DNA of 64,000 nt from Streptomyces sp. LUP30. GTDB lineage: Bacteria > Actinomycetota > Actinomycetes > Streptomycetales > Streptomycetaceae. A model generated the notes under the pieces. That model ran no database searches. It worked only from the letters and a program-made list of their open reading frames with translations, and was not told the DNA's origin. How positions within the stretch are numbered: the stretch's first letter is position 1; every line of letters starts with the position of its first letter. Location of the stretch: the NCBI RefSeq assembly GCF_001746365.1, contig NZ_MJAJ01000017.1, positions 62,001 to 126,000 on the forward strand, written 5' to 3'. Of the stretch, positions 24,940 through 33,000 are shown piece after piece. Made by a program: the position numbers and the translations under genes.

Positions 24940-26181
24940 GTGACGACCTTCACCGACGACTTCAACCGCGCCAACGGCAGTCCCGGCGCCAACTGGGTGC
25001 AGGTCAGCGGCACCTGGTCGATCATCTCCAACCAGCTTTCATCCGGCAGCGCGGGCGGCACGATCGTCCTGCGGGCTGCCGGGGCGATGGCCACCGATGA
25101 CAACTTCGCCCAGGTTACGATCGCCACGACAGCGGCCGTCAGTCATGGCGTGTGGTGCCGTGGCAACGCGACGCTGACGCAGGGCTATCTGTGGCGCAAT
25201 GATGGCGCGACCTGGAATCTGTTCTGGGTCGTCGGCGGGAGCTTCACCTCCATCGGCAGCTTCGCCGGTGCCGCCGCCAACGGGGACGTCGCGAAAGTCC
25301 AGGCGGTCGGCTCGACGATCAAGGGCTACGTCAACGGCGTCGTCCGCGTCTCCGTCACCGACACCGCCGTCACGACCGGGACCAGCGTCGGCATCCGCGC
25401 CGAGTCCGTCAGCACGCTGCGGTTCGATGACTTCTCCGCGGGGGACGTGACCGCGGGTGCGACGCTTGGTATCGCCTCCGCAGCCGAGACGGCACAGCCG
25501 TTCACGGGAGCCAAGGCGGCAGCGCTCGACACCGCTGGGGAAGCGGGTACCGCCCAGCCGCTCACCAGCGCGAAGACGGCGACGCTTGGTACGGCTACCG
25601 CAGCGGAGACGACGCAGGCTCTCACCGGATCCAAGACGACTGCTCTCGGTGTGGCTGGTGCGGCGGAATCCGCGCAGCCCTTCACCGGATCGAAGGCCAC
25701 GGCCCTTACCCCTGCTGGCGGGCAGGACACGACACAGGCCTTGACCGGGGGCAAGTCCGCGACTCTCGGTACGGCGGGCGCAGACGAGACCCCACAACCC
25801 CTCACCGCCGCCAAGACTGCCGCCCTCGGCATCGCAGGCTCGGTCGAGTCGGCGCAACCACTGGCGGGGACCAAGTCCGCTTCCCTCGCGCCGGCTGTCG
25901 AGGAGGACACCGCCCAGCTGCTCGATGGGGGGACGCCGTCGGTCCTCGGGGTGGCGAGCGCGGTGGAGACGGCGATGCCGCTCGTCGGTATGAAGACCGC
26001 GGTCCTGTCCCCGGCGGTGGAGTCCGATACGGCGCGGCCGCTGGCGGTGCCGTCTGTCGGCGTCACGGCGCCGAGCCCAGAGCGAACGTACCGGGTTCCT
26101 GCTGAACATCGACAGCTGACGGTGGGCGCCGAGCACCGGGTGGCCGTGGTCACCGAGTCCCGCATCCTGATAGTGAGGTAG
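24940..26181 (+). CDS. fibre-like protein with LamG-type domain and ten 20-residue repeats
   Basis: The protein has 413 residues; the GTG follows GGGAGG. Residues 1-170 form a concanavalin/LamG-type sandwich (DDFNRANGS, GVWCRGNATLTQG, IKGYVNGVVRVSV), a usual sugar-binding fold. Residues 175-374 are ten consecutive units of exactly 20 residues with the pattern xLGxAGxxExAQPLTGxKxA. The last 40 residues are a charged cap (YRVPAEHRQLTVGAEHRVAV). It may be a virion spike or fibre whose length is set by repeat number. Confidence 0.7.
   Translation: MTTFTDDFNRANGSPGANWVQVSGTWSIISNQLSSGSAGGTIVLRAAGAMATDDNFAQVTIATTAAVSHGVWCRGNATLTQGYLWRNDGATWNLFWVVGGSFTSIGSFAGAAANGDVAKVQAVGSTIKGYVNGVVRVSVTDTAVTTGTSVGIRAESVSTLRFDDFSAGDVTAGATLGIASAAETAQPFTGAKAAALDTAGEAGTAQPLTSAKTATLGTATAAETTQALTGSKTTALGVAGAAESAQPFTGSKATALTPAGGQDTTQALTGGKSATLGTAGADETPQPLTAAKTAALGIAGSVESAQPLAGTKSASLAPAVEEDTAQLLDGGTPSVLGVASAVETAMPLVGMKTAVLSPAVESDTARPLAVPSVGVTAPSPERTYRVPAEHRQLTVGAEHRVAVVTESRILIVR
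25462..26061 (+). repeat. ten tandem 60-bp coding repeats
   Basis: The units are in frame, each exactly 60 bp, and encode a degenerate 20-residue motif. The conserved columns are the Leu-Gly start, Glu/Asp-Thr, Gln-Pro/Ala-Leu/Phe-Thr-Gly and Lys. The units differ in DNA, so they are old rather than recently copied, yet no unit has gained or lost a codon. Confidence 0.85.
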
Positions 26182-26186
26182 GCCGC

Positions 26187-26465
26187 ATGTCTAGCAGCTT
26201 CATCAAGGACCCGTCCGCGCTGTTGAACTACAGCTGGGACTGGTCGGCGTGGCTGGCCGAGGTCGCCGACACGATCAGCTCGGCGACGGTGACGGTGCCG
26301 GTCGGGCTCACGGCTGTGGGGTCGCCGGTCGTGGACGGTGCGTTCGTCACCCAGCGCGTCTCTGGTGGGGTCGTGGATAGCGTGTATGCGCTGGTCTGCC
26401 AGATCACCACCAGTACTGGGCTGGTCGACGAGCGGTCGATCACTCTCACGATCAACAACCGGTGA
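26187..26465 (+). CDS. phage fibre-tail adaptor-like protein
   Basis: The protein has 92 residues. It follows the pattern of small phage adaptor proteins: KDPSALLNYSWDWSAWL at the front, then a beta-sandwich with VSGGVVDSVYALVCQI and DERSITLTI at the end. These proteins join fibres to the tail. It is the last clearly phage structural gene on the right. Confidence 0.65.
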   Translation: MSSSFIKDPSALLNYSWDWSAWLAEVADTISSATVTVPVGLTAVGSPVVDGAFVTQRVSGGVVDSVYALVCQITTSTGLVDERSITLTINNR

Positions 26466-26485
26466 GCAGGCTTGCGCCGCCTCGG

Positions 26486-26542
26486 GTAGTGCCGGGCCGC
26501 GCGTACCGTGGCCGTCCGACGGCGGGACCCGGGCGGCACTAC
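26486..26542. terminator. possible two-way terminator between converging genes
   Basis: The inverted repeat GTAGTGCC/GGCACTAC (26486-26493 and 26535-26542) lies between the end of the adaptor-like gene and the end of the leftward small gene. The GC-rich loop of about 41 bases can form further stems. There is no T run. Function as a terminator is inferred from position. Confidence 0.35.
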
Positions 26543-26727
26543 GCCGCGGTCGTCATCTCCTCCGCGCACCGCTCCGCCTGCACCCACTCCTCCACCAGCA
26601 GTCGGTACAGGGCCTGCTCCGCGCGCGTCCACGGCCTGCCCTGCGCCCGCCGTGCGATAGCCCGGATCGCCTCATTCACAGCCGCAGCAGACCGCACGGG
26701 CCCAAGGCAGGAAGGGGTGGGGGACAT
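26539..26727 (-). CDS. small conserved Streptomyces hypothetical protein
   Basis: The protein has 62 residues from an ATG at 26727 (46 from a GTG at 26679). The block VNEAIRAIARRAQGR, then LYRLLVEEWVQAE and a TTAA end follow a small protein found in many Streptomyces genomes, of unknown function. A TAAACT hexamer sits 7-12 bases before the ATG, which would give a leaderless transcript. The gene diverges from the XRE regulator at 26855. Confidence 0.6.
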   Translation of the reverse strand: MSPTPSCLGPVRSAAAVNEAIRAIARRAQGRPWTRAEQALYRLLVEEWVQAERCAEEMTTAA

Positions 26728-26740
26728 ACCCCCAGTTTAG
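26719..26740 (-). promoter_or_regulatory. probable leaderless promoter with a palindrome over the start codon
   Basis: On the minus strand TAAACT (26739-26734) is placed as a -10 box for transcription starting at the ATG of 26727. The start codon lies in the loop of an inverted repeat GGGGG-TATGT-CCCCC (26733-26719). A protein bound here would cover both promoter and start. Confidence 0.5.
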
Positions 26741-26854
26741 AGATCCAGACGCCCCCACACTCAACGGGATCCGGGCAACCTCAACCGCCCCACACAAGAA
26801 CGGCCCCACCCCTACTCTGGGCAGTGCGACCTGTACCAGAGAAGGGGCGAGACC

Positions 26855-28105
26855 ATGCCATCCGATGCTACCCCCGACCCATACGCAGACCCCCTGCGGT
26901 TCGGCCAACGCGTCCAGATCATCCGCGAACGCCGCGGCATGACCCAAACCCAACTGGCCGGCCTCGTCGGGATCTCGCCGCACACCCTGCGCAAGCTCGA
27001 GAACGGCCAGCAGAAAGCACCCGGTCTCGAGATGGTGATGCGGATCGCCGAAGCCCTCCGCGTGCGTGACCTCGCTGACCTCACCGGACGGCCCGATGCG
27101 CACGTCGACCTGTTCATCGGGCCCGGCCACCCCCGCCTCGCCGCGGTGAAAGCCGCAGTGGACTCCTTTGCGTTGGGCTCGAGCGTCGAACCGCCTCCCG
27201 TCGCGCACCTCGAGGCCCGCCTGCACGCGGCATGGAAGGCCCGGCACGCGGCGAAAAACCACCGCGAGGCGATCGGGGCACTGCTGCCGGATCTGATCCG
27301 GGACGCGCAGGCCCTCGTCCGGGCCGCGGACTCGAGCAACGAACGCCGCCGGGCGCAGGCCCTGCTTGCGCAGACGTACTCCCTGTCGCAGTTCTTCATC
27401 GCCTACCAGCCCGACTCGAGCCTGTTGTGGCGCGTCGCCGAACGCGGCATGATCGCCGCCCAGGACTCGAGCGACCCGCACGCCATCGGCGTCGCCGCCT
27501 GGCTCCTCGCCCAAGCCCACCGCGATTCCGGACCCCGGCACCTCGAGACTGCGGACGCCGTCAACCTCGAGGCTGTCCGCTTCCTCGAGCCTCTCCTCCC
27601 AGACGCCGGCGATGACGTCCTCGCCATCGCGGGCGCCCTCGAGTTCGAGCTCGGCTACACCGCAGCCCGACGGCAGGACACGGGCACCGCGTGGCGTCAC
27701 TGGGACAAGGCCAACACGATGGCCTCGAGACTTCCGGCCGACTACTACCACCCGATCACCAGCTTCAGCCAGGCCATCATGGGCGCCCACGCCGTCACGG
27801 TCGCAGTCGAGCTCCACCAGGGTGGTGAGTCTGTGCGGCAGGCTGCTCGAGCAGACGGGGCGGTCATCAAGTCCAGGCCGCGCCGGGCCCGCCACAGGAT
27901 CGAGGAAGCTCGAGGCTTCCAGCTCGACGGGCAGCCGGATGTTGCGGTCGCATCGCTCGAGAAAGCCTTCGAGGCGGCGCCGGAGACAATCCGCTACAAC
28001 GGCTACGCCCGCGCCATTCTGCTCGAGGAGGTGGAGTCGACGCAGGCTGCCCGCCGCCGTCGGGCGTCGGAACTCGCGGTGAAGGTCGGCATCCTGACGG
28101 CCTGA
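26855..28105 (+). CDS. XRE-type transcriptional regulator with a helical C-terminal domain
   Basis: The protein has 416 residues; the ATG follows GAAGGGG. Residues 17-75 are an XRE helix-turn-helix (FGQRVQIIRERRGMTQTQLA, then LVGISPHTLRKLENGQQKAP). The rest is a TPR-like helical domain, as in large Streptomyces XRE regulators that sense a ligand or peptide. The coding sequence carries 16 CTCGAG sites in three frames between 26996 and 28027, which is unlike any other gene here. Probable -10 TACTCT at 26814-26819. Two small Cys-rich genes follow. Confidence 0.85.
   Translation: MPSDATPDPYADPLRFGQRVQIIRERRGMTQTQLAGLVGISPHTLRKLENGQQKAPGLEMVMRIAEALRVRDLADLTGRPDAHVDLFIGPGHPRLAAVKAAVDSFALGSSVEPPPVAHLEARLHAAWKARHAAKNHREAIGALLPDLIRDAQALVRAADSSNERRRAQALLAQTYSLSQFFIAYQPDSSLLWRVAERGMIAAQDSSDPHAIGVAAWLLAQAHRDSGPRHLETADAVNLEAVRFLEPLLPDAGDDVLAIAGALEFELGYTAARRQDTGTAWRHWDKANTMASRLPADYYHPITSFSQAIMGAHAVTVAVELHQGGESVRQAARADGAVIKSRPRRARHRIEEARGFQLDGQPDVAVASLEKAFEAAPETIRYNGYARAILLEEVESTQAARRRRASELAVKVGILTA
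26996..28027 (+). repeat. dense cluster of 16 CTCGAG palindromes
   Basis: Exact CTCGAG starts at 26996, 27026, 27178, 27209, 27331, 27415, 27466, 27542, 27566, 27584, 27638, 27724, 27846, 27909, 27956 and 28022. Nine read Leu-Glu, five fall so that they encode Ser-Ser or Ser-Arg, and two read Ala-Arg, so all three reading frames are used. I found only four other copies by eye in the rest of the 64 kb (34297, 35190, 39096, 44975). Confidence 0.9.
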
Positions 28106-28199
28106 CAGGGGTGGCGACCGGATTCCGGTCGGCGGCCAGTCCCGAGCGGTTCTACGGTCAGAGCGTGAGTCGGATCACCGTGACTGTGGAGGCGTGACG

Positions 28200-28538
28200 A
28201 TGGCAGCAGAACCGGCCGTGACGAGCGGCATGCCCACCCATGAGGCACTCGCCCTGCTACCCGTCCCCGACCGCCTGTCGGACGCGCAACTCGACGGCCA
28301 CATCTGCGTGTGGGGCGGCGAAGCCCTCACCACGAAGACGGCCATAGACCTCGGCAGCCGCAAGATCGGCGATCGTGTCGCGTTCCTCCGCGGCTGCCGC
28401 TTGTGCGCCGGCCGCGCAGCGCTCGACGGCCTCTTCCTGCACTCCACGGGCCCCGGCGCCTGCCAGGACTGCATGGCGGAACCCGCATGCGAGACAGGGC
28501 GGGCGTTCGGTCGCGTGATTCGGATGGGCCTGCGATGA
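28200..28538 (+). CDS. small Cys-rich conserved Streptomyces protein
   Basis: The protein has 112 residues with an ATG at 28200 behind GGAGG. It follows a family frequent in Streptomyces: MPTHEALALLPVPDRLSDAQ at the front, then GCRLCAG and CQDCMAEPACETGRAFGRV, with Cys pairs that could bind zinc. The family often lies downstream of XRE regulators, as here. The first family Cys pair is reduced (CVWGG in place of CVWC). Function unknown. Confidence 0.7.
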   Translation: MAAEPAVTSGMPTHEALALLPVPDRLSDAQLDGHICVWGGEALTTKTAIDLGSRKIGDRVAFLRGCRLCAGRAALDGLFLHSTGPGACQDCMAEPACETGRAFGRVIRMGLR

Positions 28539-28735
28539 GTCCCATGCTTACGCCCGTCTCGTATGTCCTGCAGATGCCCCCCATCCCGCCGGAGCCCGCG
28601 CCGGGCTGCGCTGCGTGTGCGGCGATCGCCGAACGGCGCGCCCGCGCACAGGCCGAGGGGGACGGCTCGCGGGTGTCGGACTGCAACATCTGGATAGGCC
28701 GGCACGAGTTCCACACGCCGCCAGCATCCACCTGA
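28535..28735 (+). CDS. small conserved Streptomyces protein
   Basis: The protein has 66 residues; its ATG overlaps the stop of the Cys-rich gene (ATGA). It contains MPPIPPEPAPGCAACAAIAE and VSDCNIWIGRHEFH, a pattern of small Streptomyces proteins that accompany the previous family. It is probably co-made with its neighbour. Function unknown. Confidence 0.65.
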   Translation: MSPMLTPVSYVLQMPPIPPEPAPGCAACAAIAERRARAQAEGDGSRVSDCNIWIGRHEFHTPPAST

Positions 28736-28774
28736 CCCCCCGGCCGCCGCGAGCCGCACGCGGCCCCCGGGGAC

Positions 28775-28800
28775 GGCCGCCCCTTCCGTCACGGGCGGCC
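28775..28800. terminator. GC-rich hairpin between convergent genes
   Basis: GGCCGCCC (28775-28782) pairs with GGGCGGCC (28793-28800) across a 10-base loop, 40 bases after the end of the preceding gene. The region 28736-28845 holds other GC-rich repeats and no gene. It probably ends transcripts from both sides. Confidence 0.5.
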
Positions 28801-28845
28801 CGGCCCGCCGCTGCGCGTACCCCCGTGCGCCGGCGGCGGGCCCCT

Positions 28846-29085
28846 TCAGTCGAGGTCGCCGAACGGCGCTTCGAGCGCGGCCAGGATCCGAATGAGGTTG
28901 TCGAGTAGCGCGGCCTGGTGGCCCTGCTCGATCCGGTTGACGGACTGCCGGTCCAGTCCCGCTATCTCCGCGAGCTTCTCCTGAGACAGGCGTCGCGCAC
29001 GGCGTAAGTCGCGGATGCGGTCGCCGATGGCCCGGCGGCGGGCAAGGACCCAGTCGGGGGGCGGGGCGGAGGGCACCCGCCACAC
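28846..29085 (-). CDS. small XRE family repressor-like protein
   Basis: The protein has 79 residues from a GTG at 29085 (a later GTG at 29076 is possible). Residues 20-75 are a compact Cro/CI-type helix-turn-helix: IRDLRRARRLSQEKLAEIAG, DRQSVNRIEQGHQAALLDNL, then a short acidic tail. It has no other domain. It faces the XRE/Cys-rich operon and could be an immunity repressor of the prophage or a chromosomal regulator. The AT-richer stretch upstream of it likely holds its promoter. Confidence 0.8.
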   Translation of the reverse strand: MWRVPSAPPPDWVLARRRAIGDRIRDLRRARRLSQEKLAEIAGLDRQSVNRIEQGHQAALLDNLIRILAALEAPFGDLD

Positions 29086-29285
29086 GCTTCCGCGATCATG
29101 GTTGGCTGTCTGTATCGCCGACCGTACATTTCTAGATCAAGCGCTTACTGTGATCGCAAGTCCTGACCGGCTAAAACACCCGTTCGGATGACGTGATCAT
29201 TGACCTATTGTCTAACGACAACATTTCAGCCAAAGATGGCTGCACCCCCCACGGACCCCACAGGCACGGCGACAGGCGACACCAC
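29086..29285. promoter_or_regulatory. AT-richer divergent control region
   Basis: This 200-bp gap has clearly lower GC than its surroundings. It holds the perfect inverted repeat TTGTC-TAAC-GACAA (29208-29221) about 65 bases before the next gene on the + strand, plus CATTTCTAGATC and GATCATTGACC segments with promoter-like AT content. It is probably bound by one of the nearby XRE proteins. Confidence 0.5.
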
Positions 29286-29534
29286 ATGAGCGACGAGCAG
29301 CCCCACACCGCACCGGGGCTCGCCCTCACAAATCTTCAGCGCGACCGCGTCGACTTCGCCCGCAAGGACTACGAGTCCGCCCGCGCCGAAGACCTCGCCA
29401 AGCTCCCCCGCGCCCACCTCATCCTCCTCGTCGAACGCATGCGAGGACGCCTCGGCGACGCGCTGGACCTCATCGACGAGCTCTGCAGCACTCCCCCACG
29501 AGGGCCGGCAGGACCCGCCAATCACCACCGGTAA
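29286..29534 (+). CDS. small conserved Streptomyces hypothetical protein
   Basis: The protein has 82 residues. The sequence LALTNLQRDRVDFARKDYES, then RAHLILLVERMRGRLGDALD follows a small Streptomyces protein of unknown function that I recognise from many genomes. It is helical and charged, with no membrane part. It is followed by a tiny coding-like frame and a strong terminator. Confidence 0.65.
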   Translation: MSDEQPHTAPGLALTNLQRDRVDFARKDYESARAEDLAKLPRAHLILLVERMRGRLGDALDLIDELCSTPPRGPAGPANHHR

Positions 29535-29574
29535 ACAACTTTGTGGACGCGACCGGCCGTGCCCGGGCGGTGGC

Positions 29575-29649
29575 GTGGTGAGCAACTGCTCCGGCATCAG
29601 CCAGAGCACCTGGCAGTTCACCTCCATCACGGCGGGCTTCACCGGCTGA
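29575..29649 (+). CDS. possible tiny Ser/Thr-rich peptide gene
   Basis: Two successive GTG codons (29575 and 29578) open a 23-24-codon frame that ends at a TGA 31 bases before a very strong terminator. From the second GTG every codon before the stop ends in G or C, as expected of a Streptomyces gene. The peptide, rich in Ser, Thr, Gly and Ile with one Cys (SNCSGISQSTWQF...), resembles nothing I can name. The ribosome site is weak, so the call is tentative. Confidence 0.35.
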   Translation: MVSNCSGISQSTWQFTSITAGFTG

Positions 29650-29680
29650 CCTCCTCGGACGCCGCCGAGCCTCCCCCCGG

Positions 29681-29714
29681 AATCCCCCGGACCGCGGTCC
29701 GGGGGATTTTTTTT
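29681..29714 (+). terminator. strong rho-independent terminator
   Basis: A perfect 28-bp palindrome (29681-29708, arms AATCCCCCGGACC and its complement with GC at the centre) runs into T8 (29707-29714). This is the clearest intrinsic terminator in the window and marks the end of the small-gene cluster. Confidence 0.95.
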
Positions 29715-30023
29715 CCCGAAAGGTGTATCAGGGGCCGGGGCGCCCGCTCCTAAGAGTGCAAGACCCCACGGGGGAGCCGGGGGGACCGGGGTCTCGGGGG
29801 AAACACGGGGAGATCCACGGGGGAAGAACGGGAATCGACGGGGGATTCCCGGGGAACGGGGGATCGGGTCGGTCGGCCGCTGTCACGGGGAGCGACCGGC
29901 CGACCCGAATGCTTGCCGCCCGACGCCTCGAAGGCCGGGCGGATCCGGGGCGGGGCGGGGCACCGAGTCCCGCCCCGCTGAGCGCCCCGCCCCGCTGAGC
30001 GCCCCGCTCCGCGGGGCGCCGCG
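29715..30023. other. non-coding G-rich tract with hairpins
   Basis: No credible gene is seen here. Between about 29740 and 29870 the + strand has many runs of four to six G separated by short spacers. Two imperfect hairpins follow (about 29867-29905 and 29922-29942), then a 17-bp tandem repeat CGCCCCGCTGAGCGCCC (29971-30004). Confidence 0.6.
29999..30019 (-). terminator. terminator of the alpha-mannosidase gene
   Basis: GCGCCCCGC (29999-30007) pairs with GCGGGGCGC (30011-30019) over a 3-base loop, five bases past the stop of the leftward gene. There is no T run, as is common in Streptomyces. Confidence 0.55.
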
Positions 30024-33000
30024 TCAGCGGCCGGCCGCGGCGCGTTCCAGACGGAGCGTCAGGATCTGGAAGGGACGCAGGGACACCGCGACCGCGCCGT
30101 CCTGCACGACGGTGGCCGGCTCCAGCGGCCGCTCCAGCAGATCGGTCACCTGGGCGCCCGCGAGCGGGAAGCCCGTGCGCAGGACGCCCGTGGCCCGGCC
30201 GCCGCGCGACTCGTAGAGCCGCACGACGACGTCGCCGGACGCGTCGTCGGCGAGCTTGACCGCCTCGATCGTGATGCCGTCGCCGTCCACGGAGACGATC
30301 GGGCCGGGTGCGTCGGCCGCGTCCGCCACGCGCAGCGGGAGGTTGAGGGCGTAGCCCTCGGCGACCGCGTCCTCGATGCTCGCGCCGGGCAGCAGCGCGT
30401 AGGCGAAGCGGTGCCGGCCCTGGTCGGCCTCGGGGTCCGGGATGCGCGGGGCGCGGACCAGGCTGAGGCGGACGGTGGTGGTGGTGCCGCCGTCCTCGCG
30501 GACGGTGCGGGAGACGTCGTGGCCGTAGGTGGAGTCGTTGACGACGGCGACGCCGTAGCCGGGCTCGCCGATGTGCACCCAGCGGTGGCCGGAGACCTCG
30601 AACCGGGCCGCCTCCCAGCTGGTGTTGGTGTGGGTGGGGCGCTGGATGTGGCCGAACTGGATCTCGGCGGAGGAGTGCGGCGCCCGGATGTCCACCGGGA
30701 AGGCCGCCTTGAGGATCTTCTCCGCCTCGTGCCAGTCGATGTCGGTCTCGAAGTCGACACGCGGGCTGCCCGCCCGCAGGGTGATGGTCTGGGTGAGCGT
30801 CGAGCCCTTGCCGAAGGAACGGGTGACCCGGATCGCGCCGACCAGCGGGTCCTCCTCGACGACCGTCACCGCGTCCGGCTCCAGCAGATCGGTGTAGCGG
30901 TTCTGGTAGTGCTTGTCGATGTCCCAGGCGTCCCAGTAGTTCGGGAGGTCGGTGTGCAGGCGCAGCAGGTTGCCCGCGTCAGCGAGGACCTCGCGGTCCG
31001 CCCGCAGGTCGTACACGGAGGACAGGGTGCCGTCGTCCGCGACCTCGACCCGGACCAGACCGTTGTCGAGCACCCGGCCGGACACCGTCACCGGCTGCGG
31101 CGGCTGCGCTCCGGTCAGCGGCGCGCTGCCGTTCGCGGGCGTCTCGACGAAGACCGGGCGGCCCTGCGGCGTGCGCACCACCTCGGCACGGGCGTACGGG
31201 CTGGTGTTGAACACCCGCAGCGACGCCTCGGGCTGCCGCTCGCCCGGCCGGCCGGCGCCCAGCGCGGCGACCGCCTCGGCGGTCAGCGCCTCCAACTCGT
31301 CCGCGACACGGGCGTATTCGGCCTCGGCCTCCCGGTGCACCCAGGCGATGGACGAGCCGGGCAGGATGTCGTGGAACTGGTGCAGCAGCACCGTCTTCCA
31401 CAGACGGTCCAGCTGCTCGTACGGGTAGGCGTAGCCCGGCGCGTGCAGCGCGGCCGTCGTCGCCCACAACTCGGCCTCGCGCAGCTTGTGTTCACTGCGC
31501 CGGTTGCCCTGCTTGGTGCGGGCCTGGGTGGTGTAGGTGGCGCGGTGCAGCTCCAGGTAGAGCTCGCCGACCCAGACGGGCGCGTCCGGGTACTCGGCGC
31601 GGGCCTTGGCGAAGAACGCGTCGGGGTGCTCGACGACGACCTTGGGCGAGCCTTCCAGGTCGGCCAGCCGGCGCGCCCGTTCCATGATCTCGCGGGTGGG
31701 GCCGCCGCCGCCGTCGCCCCAGCCGAAGGGGGCCAGCGACCGGCTGCCGCCGCCCTTCTCCGAGTAGTTGCGCACCGCGCGGTCCATCTCCTCGCCGCTG
31801 AAGCGGGCGTTGTAGGTGTCGATGGGCGGGAAGTGCGTGAAGATGCGGGTGCCGTCGATGCCCTCCCACCAGAACGTGTGGTGGGGGAACTTGTTGGTCT
31901 GGTTCCAGGAGATCTTCTGGGTCAGGAACCACTCGTTGCCGGCGAGCTTGGCGAGCTGTGGGTAGGCGGCGTTGTAGCCGAAGGAGTCCGGCAGCCAGAC
32001 GCCCTTGGTCTCGATGCCGAAGTGCTCGATGAAGAACCTTTTGCCGTGCACCAGTTGGCGGGCGATGGCCTCGCCGCCGGGCAGGTTGCCGTCGGACTCG
32101 ACCCACATGCCGCCGACCGGCGCCCACTGCCCCTTCTTCACCGACTCCTGGATCCGCGCCCACACCTGCGGGTAGTTGTCGCGCACCCATTCGTACTGCT
32201 GGGCCTGCGAGCAGGCGAAGATGAAGTCGTCGTACTCCTCGGCGAGCGCGGTGACGTTGGAGAAGGTGCGGGAGGTCTTGCGCTTGGTCTCGCGGATCGG
32301 CCACAGCCAGGCGGAGTCGATGTGCGCGTGACCCACGCCGGAGATGGTGTGGGCGCTGGCATGGGCGGGGCGGGCCAGGACGGGGGCGAGCACCTCGCGC
32401 ACGGCGGCTGCGCTGCCGGAGACGTCGTCCAGGTCGAGGGCGTCCATGGCCCGGTCCAGGGCGTGCATGATCTCGTGGCGGCGCGGCTCGTGCTCGCCGA
32501 GGTGGACCATCAGCTCGCGCAGCACCTGCAGGTCGAGGTCGAGATGCCAGACCTCCTCGTCGAGGACGGCGAGGTCGGCGCGGCGGAACGTGTAGAGCGG
32601 ACGGTCGCCCGCCGTCAGGACGTCGCCCAGCAGGGTCGGGGCCGCGAAGTCGCCCGCCAGGATGTCCGGGTTGGAGGCGGCCTCGACGAGGTAGTCGACG
32701 CTCTCCCCGCCCTGCGCCGGGTTGCCGACCGGAACGTACTGGTTGAGCGGGTTGACCGCCTTCAGCGGCGTCCCGTCGGTGAGATGGACGAGGGCCTCGG
32801 CCTGGTTGCCGGGCCAGTCGCCGACGAAGCCGAGGTCGATGACGGCCTCGACGCGCCGCCCGGCCCACTCGGCGGGCACCTGTCCGCGCATCCGGAACCA
32901 GGTGGTGCCCCAGGGCGGACCCCACGGGGTGTCCATCGCGAAGGGCTCGTAGGCGGCGGCCGCGGCCTCCGCGAACGGCACGGGCTCCCCCGGCGCCTGC

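Noticed and set aside
29541..29753. A 70-codon frame through the strong terminator
   Set aside because: It runs through the 28-bp palindrome and the T run, so it cannot be a normal gene.
29086..30023. Possible tRNA or attachment core at the prophage border
   Set aside because: I looked for cloverleaf-type stems and a GGTTCGAATCC-like loop and saw none on either strand.
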